Assembly: GCA_963704565.1 (NCBI GenBank)
Contig: OY969917.1
Location: 744,001 to 808,000 of the forward strand
DNA: 64,000 nucleotides
Origin: Rhodoblastus sp963704565
GTDB lineage: Bacteria > Pseudomonadota > Alphaproteobacteria > Rhizobiales > Beijerinckiaceae
Direction of reading: 5' to 3'
Shown here: piece after piece, positions 37,908 through 49,066 of the stretch
Numbering within the stretch: the first letter of the stretch is position 1
Layout: the number at the start of each line of letters is the position of its first letter
Program-made: the position numbers and the translations under genes
The notes under the pieces: generated by a model
What the model saw: only the letters and a program-made list of their open reading frames with translations
Told to the model about the DNA's origin: nothing
Database searches by the model: none

Positions 37908-39488
37908 ATGATGCGCTACGCCCCCTGGAAAATCGCCCTCACCCTTGCCGCCACGCTGATGGCCGTTCTGATCTGCCTTCCCAGCATGATCGGGCCGGAC
38001 AACCGCGCGAAACTGGCGGAAATCATGCCGTCCTGGCTGCAGCCCGAATCGATCGTGCTCGGCCTCGACCTCCAGGGCGGCGCGCATCTGCTCTATGAAA
38101 TCGATCGCGGCGATGTCGTCCGCACCATGGTCGGCAATCTGCGCGACGACCTGCGCCGCCAGTTGCGCGAGGAGAAGATCCCCATTTCCGGCGGCATCGG
38201 CATGAACGCGCGCGGCGTCCAGGTCCGCATCCCCGACGCCGACGCGCGCACGCGGATCATGCCCAAGCTCTCCAGCCTGGTGCAGATTTCCGCCGGCCCC
38301 GGCGGCTCCGGCCTCGACGTTACCGACGCCGGCGGCGGCCTGCTCAAGCTGACCCTCACCGACGCGGCCATCAACAACAAGATCGCCCGCGCCGTCGAGC
38401 AGACGATCGAAGTGCTGAACCGCCGGGTCAACGGCCTCGGCACCACCGAGCCCAATATCCAGCGCGAGGGCGCCGACCGCATCCTGGTCGAAGTGCCCGG
38501 CCTCAAGGACACCGACCGGCTCAAGGACATTGTCGGCACCACCGCCAAGCTGGAATTCCGCCTCGTCGCCGAGCCGGGCTACAATCCGTCCGAAGTGGAC
38601 ATGCTCGACCAGACCGACCAGCCCGGCCAGTTGCCGGTCGAGAAGCAGGTGATGGTGGAGGGCGAGGATCTCACCGACGCCCAGCCCGGTTTCGATTCGC
38701 GCACCAGCGAGCCGGTGGTCAATTTCCGCTTCAACATTCGCGGCGGCCAGAGGTTCGGCCAGGTGACCTCGGCCAATGTCGGGCGGCCCTTCGCCATCGT
38801 GCTCGACAACAAGGTGATTTCCGCCCCGCGCATCCTCGGGCCGATCACCGGCGGCTCGGGCCAGATTTCCGGCCGTTTCACGGTCGAGCAGGCCAACAAC
38901 CTCGCCATTCTGCTGCGCGCCGGCGCGCTGCCGGCCAAGCTCTCCATCGTCGAGGAGCGCACCGTCGGCCCTGGACTCGGCCAGGACTCGATCGACGCCG
39001 GCAAGCGCGCGGCCTATTGGGCGGCGGCCCTCGTCCTGACCTATATGCTGATCACCTATGGCGTCTTTGGCGTTTTCGCCAATCTCGCCCTGATGATCCA
39101 TATTTCCTTCATCTTCGCCGCTTTGGTGCTGCTGCGCGCGACTCTGACCCTGCCGGGCATCGCCGGCATCGTGCTGACCATCGGCATGGCGGTCGATTCC
39201 AACGTGCTGATCTATGAGCGCATCCGCGAGGAATCCCACGCCGGGCGGTCGCTGATTTCGGCGCTGGACGCCGGCTTCAAGCGCGCCTTCGCAACCATCG
39301 TCGATTCCAACGTCACCATGTTCGTGGTCGCGGCGATCCTCTATTTCCTCGGCTCGGGTCCGGTGCGCGGCTTCGCCGTCTCGCTGGCGCTTGGCATCAT
39401 GACCACCATCGTCACCGCCGTCACCATGACGCGGATGATGATCGCACTGTGGTACCGCTATGCCCGCCCGACCAAACTGCCGATTTGA
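37908..39488 (+). CDS. secD: Protein translocase subunit SecD
   Basis: RND-type membrane protein that uses the proton gradient to complete export through SecYEG. The 526-aa protein shows LGLDLQGGAHLLYEID after the first helix, the periplasmic P1 domain (VLNRRVNGLGTTEPNIQREG), GRFTVEQANNLAILLRAGAL and the C-terminal helices with GMAVDSNVLIYERIREE, which holds the conserved acidic residue. Secreted-side and membrane layout are complete. SecF follows 12 bp downstream. Confidence 0.98.
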   Translation: MMRYAPWKIALTLAATLMAVLICLPSMIGPDNRAKLAEIMPSWLQPESIVLGLDLQGGAHLLYEIDRGDVVRTMVGNLRDDLRRQLREEKIPISGGIGMNARGVQVRIPDADARTRIMPKLSSLVQISAGPGGSGLDVTDAGGGLLKLTLTDAAINNKIARAVEQTIEVLNRRVNGLGTTEPNIQREGADRILVEVPGLKDTDRLKDIVGTTAKLEFRLVAEPGYNPSEVDMLDQTDQPGQLPVEKQVMVEGEDLTDAQPGFDSRTSEPVVNFRFNIRGGQRFGQVTSANVGRPFAIVLDNKVISAPRILGPITGGSGQISGRFTVEQANNLAILLRAGALPAKLSIVEERTVGPGLGQDSIDAGKRAAYWAAALVLTYMLITYGVFGVFANLALMIHISFIFAALVLLRATLTLPGIAGIVLTIGMAVDSNVLIYERIREESHAGRSLISALDAGFKRAFATIVDSNVTMFVVAAILYFLGSGPVRGFAVSLALGIMTTIVTAVTMTRMMIALWYRYARPTKLPI

Positions 39489-39500
39489 CGGGGTCACGCC

Positions 39501-40466
39501 ATGAAGCTGCTTCGCCTCGCGCCCGAAAACACCAAATTCCCGTTCATGCGCTTCCGGCGCGTGTCCTATCCCTTTTCCGCCGTGCTCTCGATCATCGCGG
39601 TGGCGCTGTTTCTTGTCGTCGGCATGAATTTCGGCATCGACTTCTCCGGCGGCACGATGATGGAGGTCAAGGCCAAGGCGGGCAGCGCCGATCTCTCCTA
39701 TATCCGCGACCTTTCCAGCCATCTCGGCCTTGGCGATCTCGAAGTGCAAGGTTTCGGCACGCCCGCCGACGCCTCGATCCGTTTCGGCATGCAGCCGGGC
39801 GGCGACGCCGCGCAGCAGGCGGCGGTCGAAAAGGTGAAGCAGGCGCTCGGCGAATCTTACGATTTCCGCGCCATTTCGGTGGTCGGCCCGCGCGTTTCGA
39901 GCGAACTGGTGCAGCAGGGCACGCTCGGCGTCGTCATTTCGATCATCGCCGTGCTGGCTTATCTGTGGTTTCGCTTCGAATGGCAGTTCGCTTTGGCCGC
40001 GATCACCGCGACCATGCACGATCTTCTGCTGACGGTGGGGTTCTTCTCGATCACCCAGCTCGAATTCAACACCACCTCGATCGCGGCGATCCTGACCATC
40101 GTTGGCTATTCGCTCAACGAAACCGTGGTCGTGCTCGACCGTATTCGCGAAAATATGCGCAAATACAAGAAGATGCCGACCGACGAACTGATCGATCTGT
40201 CGATCAACGCGGTGCTGCCGCGCACCTTGATGACCGCGACCACGGTGTTTCTCGCGCTGCTGTCGCTGATCATTTTCGGCGGCCACGTGATCCGCTCGTT
40301 CTCGCTCGCCATGATGTGGGGAATTTTCGTCGCGACTTATTCGTCGATCTTCATCTGCTCGCCGACCCTGATCTATCTCGGCCTGCGCAACGAAGCGCGC
40401 GCGGCCTCCGAAGACGTCACCGGCGTTGGCGGCAAGACCGGCGCGCGGCCGCTCTCCGGCGCCTGA
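39501..40466 (+). CDS. secF: Protein translocase subunit SecF
   Basis: Partner of SecD in the SecDF export motor. The 321-aa protein has FGIDFSGGTMMEVKAKAG after the first helix, VVGPRVSSELVQQGTLGV, and the RND-type motif GYSLNETVVVLDRIRENMRK. The stop is directly followed by the ATG of the next gene without any spacer. Confidence 0.97.
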   Translation: MKLLRLAPENTKFPFMRFRRVSYPFSAVLSIIAVALFLVVGMNFGIDFSGGTMMEVKAKAGSADLSYIRDLSSHLGLGDLEVQGFGTPADASIRFGMQPGGDAAQQAAVEKVKQALGESYDFRAISVVGPRVSSELVQQGTLGVVISIIAVLAYLWFRFEWQFALAAITATMHDLLLTVGFFSITQLEFNTTSIAAILTIVGYSLNETVVVLDRIRENMRKYKKMPTDELIDLSINAVLPRTLMTATTVFLALLSLIIFGGHVIRSFSLAMMWGIFVATYSSIFICSPTLIYLGLRNEARAASEDVTGVGGKTGARPLSGA

Positions 40467-40856
40467 ATGCCGGTCGAGCGGCAATACGAGGGCTTCCTGC
40501 CGGGCCGCCACGCCATAGACGCTTTCGGCGCCGGCGGGTTCCAGTTCGGCGGCATGTCGCATCGCGGCTCGATCCTGGCTTTGCCCGACGGAATCCACGC
40601 CTTCGCGCCCAAAACATTCGCCGAGATCGACGACGCCTCGCTCGCCCCCTTGTTCGCGCTGCCGCGCGGCGCGGTGGAGTTCCTGCTGTTCGGTTGCGGG
40701 CGAACGCTCCAGCCGGTCCCTGCCGCCTTGCGCCAGAAATTGCGCGATTTCGGCGTCCGCTGCGATCCGATGGACACCGGCGCCGCCTGCCAGACATACA
40801 ATATCATGCTGGGCGAGCGCCGCCTGGTCGCCGCCGCGCTGATCGCCAGGGACTGA
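40467..40856 (+). CDS. Mth938-like domain protein (NDUFAF3 family)
   Basis: A 129-aa soluble protein of the Mth938 domain family, related to mitochondrial complex I assembly factor NDUFAF3. Family features are FGGMSHRGSILALPDGIHAF, EFLLFGCGRTLQPVPAALRQ and GVRCDPMDTGAACQTYNIML. Its gene begins on the base after the secF stop, a position seen in many alphaproteobacteria, so translation is probably coupled. The link of this family to Sec or respiratory assembly in bacteria is not settled. Confidence 0.85.
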   Translation: MPVERQYEGFLPGRHAIDAFGAGGFQFGGMSHRGSILALPDGIHAFAPKTFAEIDDASLAPLFALPRGAVEFLLFGCGRTLQPVPAALRQKLRDFGVRCDPMDTGAACQTYNIMLGERRLVAAALIARD

Positions 40857-40867
40857 GCCTGAGGGAT

Positions 40868-40903
40868 AAAAAAGCGCCCGCCGGGGGAGGATCCGGCGGG
40901 CGC
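40868..40903 (-). terminator. Hairpin with T-run on the minus strand, probable uvrA terminator; remainder of gap non-coding
   Basis: GCGCCCGCCGG (40874-40884) pairs with CCGGCGGGCGC (40893-40903); the six A's at 40868-40873 read as a T-run on the minus strand, so it terminates transcripts coming from uvrA. It may also stop sec-operon transcripts from the other side. A second stem TGAACGGG/CCCGTTCA (40908-40915/40933-40940) follows. The rest of the gap to uvrA (40941-41178) is unusually AT-rich for this window and holds no gene I can support. Confidence 0.75.
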
Positions 40904-41178
40904 GACTTGAACGGGGGAGGGGTCTTTTCGCACCCGTTCAGCTACCAAACTGACCCGGAACGAAAAACGCGAAGCCGAGGCTTCAATCGTTCGTCTGTGA
41001 ACTTATTTGTGTGCAGTGGCGGCAAATGCAAACCTGCGTCGCTTACAATTCAGCAATGCATTTCTGCATAGCCGGCAAAACCGGAGCCCACACAACTTCC
41101 GCCTCTCAGTTTACGCCAAATCGCCAAAAATAATGCCCCGACTTTCAAGTTGACCACAGATTCTTGCAGGGGCGCCGT

Positions 41179-44154
<2,976 letters not shown>

Positions 44155-44232
44155 GTCTTTCCGTCGAGGGATCGCAGCTTATTTAGCGAGTCTCCGGCCG
44201 AATTTCATCTTTGACGCTTGCAGACCTCCAAA

Positions 44233-44371
44233 AACCGTCATTGCGAGCCAACGGATCCGGCCTGCGGCCGGTCCGATGACAGGCTCCGCGAAGCAATCCA
44301 CCTTGCAACCGCGCTGATCTGGCGAGGTTCTATGGATTGCTTCGTCGCTGACGCTCCTCGCAATGACGGTT
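44233..44371. repeat. 139-bp inverted-repeat element between uvrA and the SOS box
   Basis: The ends AACCGTCATTGCGAG (44233-44247) and CTCGCAATGACGGTT (44357-44371) are exact complements, and inner parts also pair (CGAAGCAATCCA and TGGATTGCTTCG). The sequence type, CGTCATTGCGAG...AGCAATCCA, is a widespread dispersed palindrome in alphaproteobacterial genomes. It lies inside the uvrA-ssb regulatory region. Confidence 0.85.
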
Positions 44372-44411
44372 CATGGAGGTTTCCCCTTGCACGATTCGCA
44401 ACCGTAGTCTA

Positions 44412-44426
44412 GAACATAGATAGAAC
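44412..44426. promoter_or_regulatory. LexA SOS box, alphaproteobacterial type
   Basis: GAACATAGATAGAAC, which on the minus strand reads GTTC-N7-GTTC, the direct-repeat LexA operator of alphaproteobacteria. It lies 90 bp upstream of the ssb start and about 258 bp upstream of the uvrA start, in the divergent region where SOS control of both genes is expected. Confidence 0.88.
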
Positions 44427-44515
44427 AAGCCAAGCCTTGTGGAAAAGGGAAATTGATCCGCGCGCGGGTGGTTTGGGCCGTATAGGATGCCGCGTCGCCA
44501 ATGAGGGAGCAGGTC

Positions 44516-45016
44516 ATGTCGGGCAGCGTCAATAAAGTGATCTTGATCGGCAATCTGGGCCGCGATCCGGAAGTGCGGCGCATGGGCTCCGGCGATCCGG
44601 TCGTGAGTTTTTCGCTGGCCACCACCAAATCCTGGCGCGACAAGGCCACGGGAGAGCGCCGCGACCGCACCGAATGGCATAATATCGTCATTTTCAACGA
44701 AAATCTCGGCAAGGTCGCCGAGCAATATTGCAAGAAGGGCTCGAAAGTCTATCTCGAAGGCCAGCTCCAGACCCGCGAATTTACCGACAAGGACGGCAAC
44801 CAGCGCAAGACCACCGAAGTCGTGCTGCAACGCTTCCGCGGCGAACTGACGCTGCTCGACAGCCGGGGCAAGGGCGGCGAGGAGGGCAGCTACGGCGGCG
44901 CCTCCAGCGGCGCCTCCAGCGGCAATTTCGGCCGCCAGTCGCCGATGGAGCGCGCTCCCGCCGAGAGCGCCGGCGGCCGCGGCTCGGCCATGCTGGATGA
45001 CGATATTCCGTTCTGA
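44516..45016 (+). CDS. ssb: Single-stranded DNA-binding protein
   Basis: Tetrameric OB-fold protein that coats single-stranded DNA in replication and repair. The ATG at 44516 gives MSGSVNKVILIGNLGRDPEV, 166 aa; the in-frame ATG at 44501 would add five residues. The OB core ends near residue 110; the linker is Gly/Ser-rich with a short duplication (GASSGASSG), and the acidic tip MLDDDIPF, which recruits partner proteins, is intact. LexA control is expected from the SOS box upstream. Confidence 0.97.
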   Translation: MSGSVNKVILIGNLGRDPEVRRMGSGDPVVSFSLATTKSWRDKATGERRDRTEWHNIVIFNENLGKVAEQYCKKGSKVYLEGQLQTREFTDKDGNQRKTTEVVLQRFRGELTLLDSRGKGGEEGSYGGASSGASSGNFGRQSPMERAPAESAGGRGSAMLDDDIPF

Positions 45017-46285
45017 GGGCCTTAAGTGGTGCATTGCCGTTCACTTGACGTGTTCTCGCACCGCGATTGATTGATCCAAAGCAGGCCGTCACCCTTTGTT
45101 CGTAAGCGTCTCGCTATGGGCGCGGAGCGATTATTTTGGGCCGCGAAGCGGGGTGAGTTCTTGCACACTTTGAACGGCATTTGCCGTGTTCCGGGAAACC
45201 CACGAAGGTCCGGGTGGGAATTGTTGTCTTCTTTAAACGATGGCGTCGAGCTGCCTCCACTTTAGGCTGATTATCAGAGTGGATTTTTATGAACGCGCTT
45301 AGACGAGACGCTTATCGCAAAAAACTCGCTAAGATTCTTGCTTGCGCGAATGATGAGGAATTTTTTCAAATGGTCTGGGCAGTACACGCGCTCCAGACTG
45401 GGCGCGAAAAGCATGGGGGGGCATATATATCATATCCGAAAGAAGCCGTAACAAGCGAAATGGGGAATAAATATTCTATTTACCCTTGGGCTATCGAAAC
45501 AATTATTGGCGCATTATTGTGTACGCCAAAATATAAACAAGAGCCTGGAAGGCGGTTTCGGAAGCTGGATTGCAGTAAATTCCAAGCCGTCGCGGCAGTG
45601 TATAATTTGCTTTTAAACTTAGAAAACGTAGAATATGGCCTTAAGCTCAGAAATAATTCTGTTATTGAAGAGATTCCACGTATTGGTCATCGACAATTTG
45701 AATGGCAGCGCGGTTTTGTCTGTGGCTCTCTTTTTTACAGATACGCTTTGATGTACGGCGGGGCGGCCACCTCGGCTCATTTCCAAGCGCGGCGTGGCGT
45801 TGCATTGGACAAGTTTATGCTCGTCGGACTGAGCTTGATGAGTATTTTTCAAATGACCCCCTGGATTTTGCAGCCGGCGACTTCGCAAATAGCGGGGCTC
45901 ACAGGTGAAGAGGTTCGCGCAGCGATAGCAGCTATTTCAATCCCGCTGAAAGAAGCACGGCTACGAGCCTCTGGACTACGCTTATCACGGAACGAAATAG
46001 CGTACAGGCCCAGCGTTTTGAGGGAATTTCCATGCGTGAGTTTTGGAAATAGTAATGAGCGCCTGAGAGCGCCGCTCCCAGATTTGATTGCGCTTCGATG
46101 TACGTCCGGCCTGTTTTATGATTTTATCGGAGCCGGCTCGCATATTCGAAATGAAATAGCGGAACGCTTCGAAACTTATTGTCTTTCATTTATCAGGCAT
46201 TTCATCGGGGCCGCCCTTGCGGTGCCGCAAATGGAATATAGATATAAGAAAAATAATATAAAATCTCCAGACATTCTAATCCGTA

Positions 46286-47477
46286 GAGCGCTTTGAAAAA
46301 GGCTATTGGTCTATGTGCTCGGCGGTTTCGCCACTGCGCTGAAGCGCAGATATCGCCCTATAGGGCGCAAATCCGAGCCGATTTGATGGCGGCTACCGCC
46401 TCATTTCGCCCTCATCTCCCAATTTGGACGCAATTCTCCCGTCTGGACGGCCTCACGCTGCCCGGAGCAGAACCCGCGCCCGTTTCATATTCATCGCACA
46501 GGCGACGAATTGCAGATGACAATTGTTGCGCGCGAGCCCGCGATAACGAACCCGCGCCATGCCATACCAATTTTTCATCGTCGCGTTGGCCCGCTCGACG
46601 CCGGAGCGCACACTTGAAGCCGTCGTGTTGAACCACTTCTGCCAGTTTTTCAGCGGCTTGTTGCGCTTGGCCTTGTAGGCGATCTTGTCGTCGATGCCGA
46701 GCGAAGCGAGCTTTTCTCGCAGGGCTTTGCTGTCGTAAGCTTTGTCCGCGTAATAGGCCTCTTCGTCGCCCTGGATCATCGCCTCGCCGCGCTGGCTGTC
46801 GTGCAGGTCGGCGGAGGTCATTTCCGCCTGCCGGATCAGATCGCTTTCCTCGTCCACGGCGATATGGGCCTTGTAGCCGAAAGAGGTCTTGTCGTTCTTG
46901 ATCGTGAAGCCGGCGTCGGGATCGCGCGGATTGACTTGACCCTCTTCATAAGGCGGCCGCTTCACCGCCGCAGCGATGATCGTCGCATCGACCAGCGTTC
47001 CTCTCTTGACGATCAGCCCTCGCGCGTCGAGTTGGCGGTTGATCTCGGCCAGCAGCTTCTCTGACAGGCCAAGCTTTTCGACCGTCTGCCGGAAACGCCA
47101 GATTGACGAATGGTCCGGCGTCTCGGCGTCGAGCGGGATGCCGCAAAAGCGCCGGAACGAAATCCGATCACGCACGGCCTCCTCGGCCTGCGGGTCGGAC
47201 AGATTGTACCATTGCTGTAAAAGAACGATCTTAAACAGCGTCAGCGGCGGGTATCCTGGCGCGCCCTTGGCATTGGCGTTGATTTGCGCAAACAAAACGT
47301 CAAAGGCCGACCAGTCAATGGTCTTGAGCAAATCTTCCAGGAAGCCGCCGCCTTTCGAATAGGCCTTAACGAAAGCGTCAGCGAGTGAAGGTTGGTCAAA
47401 GCAACGGCGCGACATCGGCGAATCGTCTCCGTGGAGACCCTACAGAATCATGGCGTGGCGACTTTTGCAAAGCGCTC
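46286..47477 (-). mobile_element. IS5-family element inserted in the nuclease-like gene
   Basis: The element is bounded by GAGCGCTTTG (46286-46295) and its complement CAAAGCGCTC (47468-47477), with partial pairing further in. CCGTA occurs immediately outside both ends (46281-46285 and 47478-47482), read as a target duplication; shifting the boundary one base would give a 4-bp duplication, closer to what IS5-group elements usually make. The undecayed ends and exact duplication indicate a recent insertion. Confidence 0.9.
46453..47415 (-). CDS. IS5-family transposase (DDE)
   Basis: A 320-aa transposase of the IS5 group. The N-terminal region contains GYPPLTLFKIVLLQQWYNLS and IPLDAETPDHSSIWRFRQ; the DDE core shows RGTLVDATIIAAAVKRPP (first Asp), EAYYADKAYDSKALREKL (second Asp) and RSGVERANATMKNWYGMARV (Glu). 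It appears complete. Its first codons overlap the right inner end of the IS. Confidence 0.93.
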   Translation of the reverse strand: MSRRCFDQPSLADAFVKAYSKGGGFLEDLLKTIDWSAFDVLFAQINANAKGAPGYPPLTLFKIVLLQQWYNLSDPQAEEAVRDRISFRRFCGIPLDAETPDHSSIWRFRQTVEKLGLSEKLLAEINRQLDARGLIVKRGTLVDATIIAAAVKRPPYEEGQVNPRDPDAGFTIKNDKTSFGYKAHIAVDEESDLIRQAEMTSADLHDSQRGEAMIQGDEEAYYADKAYDSKALREKLASLGIDDKIAYKAKRNKPLKNWQKWFNTTASSVRSGVERANATMKNWYGMARVRYRGLARNNCHLQFVACAMNMKRARVLLRAA

Positions 47478-48034
47478 CCGTATTGAGAATGAGGTTGATT
47501 ATGTTATCGAATGTAAAGCGACAAGGATGAATTTTGATAATAAGTTTGGCGGCGATCCCGCGACACAGCTAAAGGGCGGCTATGAAGAGATGGTGAAGGG
47601 CGCCTTTCAAATATGGCGCTTTGTCGCTCACTGCCGCCAAGGTTTGGTAGCGGAGACCAGCATCGTGCGGAATGCACACGGCGTTGTCTTGACGCTGGAC
47701 TATTGGCTGTGTTGGTCTGATGGGAGACTGGTCGACGTAATCGAAGCCGCTAGGCAGAAGGCCCAGAAGGAATGCGCTGATATTCGCCCCGACGATATGA
47801 TACCTATCGTGTTCTGTCCAATAGATGACCTTGAGCATGTGTTTCGTTACGGCGGCTTTACCGGCTTCATTAATACGGTCAAAGCCGCAGAGTCAGAGGA
47901 ATTCCGAGGATGGGATTTTGCAATAGTTCACGATAAACTGAGTACGAGCGTCGGCGATGCAACACCGTATCCTTTCATGAAGCGGATGGCCGAGGTCTTG
48001 CCCTGGTGGAACGGTTTCTTCGAATAAGCACCCG

Positions 48035-48652
48035 CTATTTCCCGTCCCCCACAATAAACGGCACGCCTTCGTGGCCGCCGTCGCCGCGTTCGAAATGACT
48101 CGGCTCGCCGCCTAAAATCGCGGCGCTTCTGGCGTGCCATTCGGAATCGACGGTGAAACAGCCTTCCTTTTCCGCCGCTTCCGCCCAATGCAGGGTCGCC
48201 AGCGCCTTGCGCTTGCGGTTGGAGACATATTCCAGCGTCACCAGCCAGGTCGGGCCGGGGTCGCGCGGGCGCATGTCCTGCACGCCATTGGCGAGATTGG
48301 TCGCGACATCGATCTGCAGGATCAGCCAGTCGATCAATTCGCGGTCGCGCAGGGGGCGAACCTTTTCGAGCGCCGCGCGCCATTGGTCGGGGCGGCTGGC
48401 GCCGGGCTTGTCGCGAAAAGGATTGCGCCGCGTCCAGTCATGGATCAGCCGCCATTTCTCGAAGCTCGCCCGTCGCAGCGCCACTTCCACGCCGCCGGGC
48501 TGGACTTCCAGATTTTCTTCGGTTTGGCGCGCGGCGCTCAAATCCTGGTCGAAAGCGACCGCTTCGCTGCGCGACAGGGGCCGCGCGCGCTCGCTCAACC
48601 TTAAGAATTTCGCCTCGTCGCTGGCGTCGCAGACCGGCCCACGCTCGCTCAT
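48035..48652 (-). CDS. Hypothetical protein, 205 aa
   Basis: Soluble, charged protein beginning MSERGPVCDASDEAKFLRLS and containing WRLIHDWTRRNPFRDKPGAS and LIDWLILQIDVATNLANGVQ. No signal peptide or known motif. GC content and codon use match the host genome, unlike the split nuclease-like gene it converges with (7 bp apart). Function unknown. Confidence 0.6.
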   Translation of the reverse strand: MSERGPVCDASDEAKFLRLSERARPLSRSEAVAFDQDLSAARQTEENLEVQPGGVEVALRRASFEKWRLIHDWTRRNPFRDKPGASRPDQWRAALEKVRPLRDRELIDWLILQIDVATNLANGVQDMRPRDPGPTWLVTLEYVSNRKRKALATLHWAEAAEKEGCFTVDSEWHARSAAILGGEPSHFERGDGGHEGVPFIVGDGK

Positions 48653-48721
48653 CGCCGTCCTCTCCCGAAAAATGTCTTTTCGTTCAATATAGGCGCGCGC
48701 CGCGCTTTCGCCAGCAGCGCC

Positions 48722-49066
48722 CTAGCAGGCTGTTGAAGAAGTATCCCGTTTGGCTTTGAGGATGGCTTCGTCGCCGTTGTGATAAGCAAATTCGATCTCG
48801 ATGGAGCCATCGTCGAGCAATTCGGCGGAGCCATCACCCGAGACTTCATCCATTTCGTCGAATCCGGCCCATGTGAATCCGATCGACGACCGGCTGTATT
48901 CGATGTCGAGACCGGCCCGCAGTGCTCCGAAGGCGATTTCGCCTTGGCCGTGGCCGGTGATGGTGATCGTCGCCGGCCCGCAGAGATCGAGATAGTCGCG
49001 ATCCCAAATATCGGCCTCGACGATCCGCCAGTTGCCGACGAGCTGGCAGTTTGCCGGCGCGCTCAT
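48722..49066 (-). CDS. Passenger protein of the IS5-type element
   Basis: A 114-aa acidic, beta-rich protein beginning MSAPANCQLVGNWRIVEADI and containing GFTWAGFDEMDEVSGDGSAE and IEFAYHNGDEAILKAKR. Stand-alone relatives of this sort of small protein occur in many bacteria, as I recall, without known function. Its ATG overlaps the transposase stop (ATGA, 49063-49066), so the two are translationally coupled. Its last codons are written by the terminal repeat, and the stop TAG (48722-48724) lies in the CTAG target duplication itself. It may regulate transposition or be a captured cargo gene. Confidence 0.75.
   Translation of the reverse strand: MSAPANCQLVGNWRIVEADIWDRDYLDLCGPATITITGHGQGEIAFGALRAGLDIEYSRSSIGFTWAGFDEMDEVSGDGSAELLDDGSIEIEFAYHNGDEAILKAKRDTSSTAC

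Larger units (their letters stand above)
45289..48027 (+). pseudogene. PD-(D/E)XK nuclease-like gene split by an IS element
   Basis: One ancestral gene in two pieces: 45289-46285 and 47483-48027. Removing the IS and one copy of the flanking CCGTA restores a continuous frame of 514 codons (513 aa). The junction then reads SPDILIRIENEVDYVIECKA, placing Pro327-Asp328 thirteen residues before Glu342-Cys-Lys344, the spacing and motif of PD-(D/E)XK nucleases. The first 320 residues are helical and unrecognised; the C-terminal part continues GGDPATQLKGGYEEMVKGAF. GC content is far lower than in ssb or uvrA, so the gene was probably acquired. A restriction or defence role is conceivable but unproven. 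Confidence 0.82.

Noticed and set aside
37440..40598. A 1052-codon open frame on the - strand across yajC-secD-secF
   Set aside because: Antisense to three confidently identified genes; the translation is His/Arg/Asp-rich and resembles no protein family.
45071..45265. A 64-codon frame between ssb and the split nuclease-like gene
   Set aside because: No ribosome site, no recognisable motif and a composition intermediate between flanks; not enough to call a gene.
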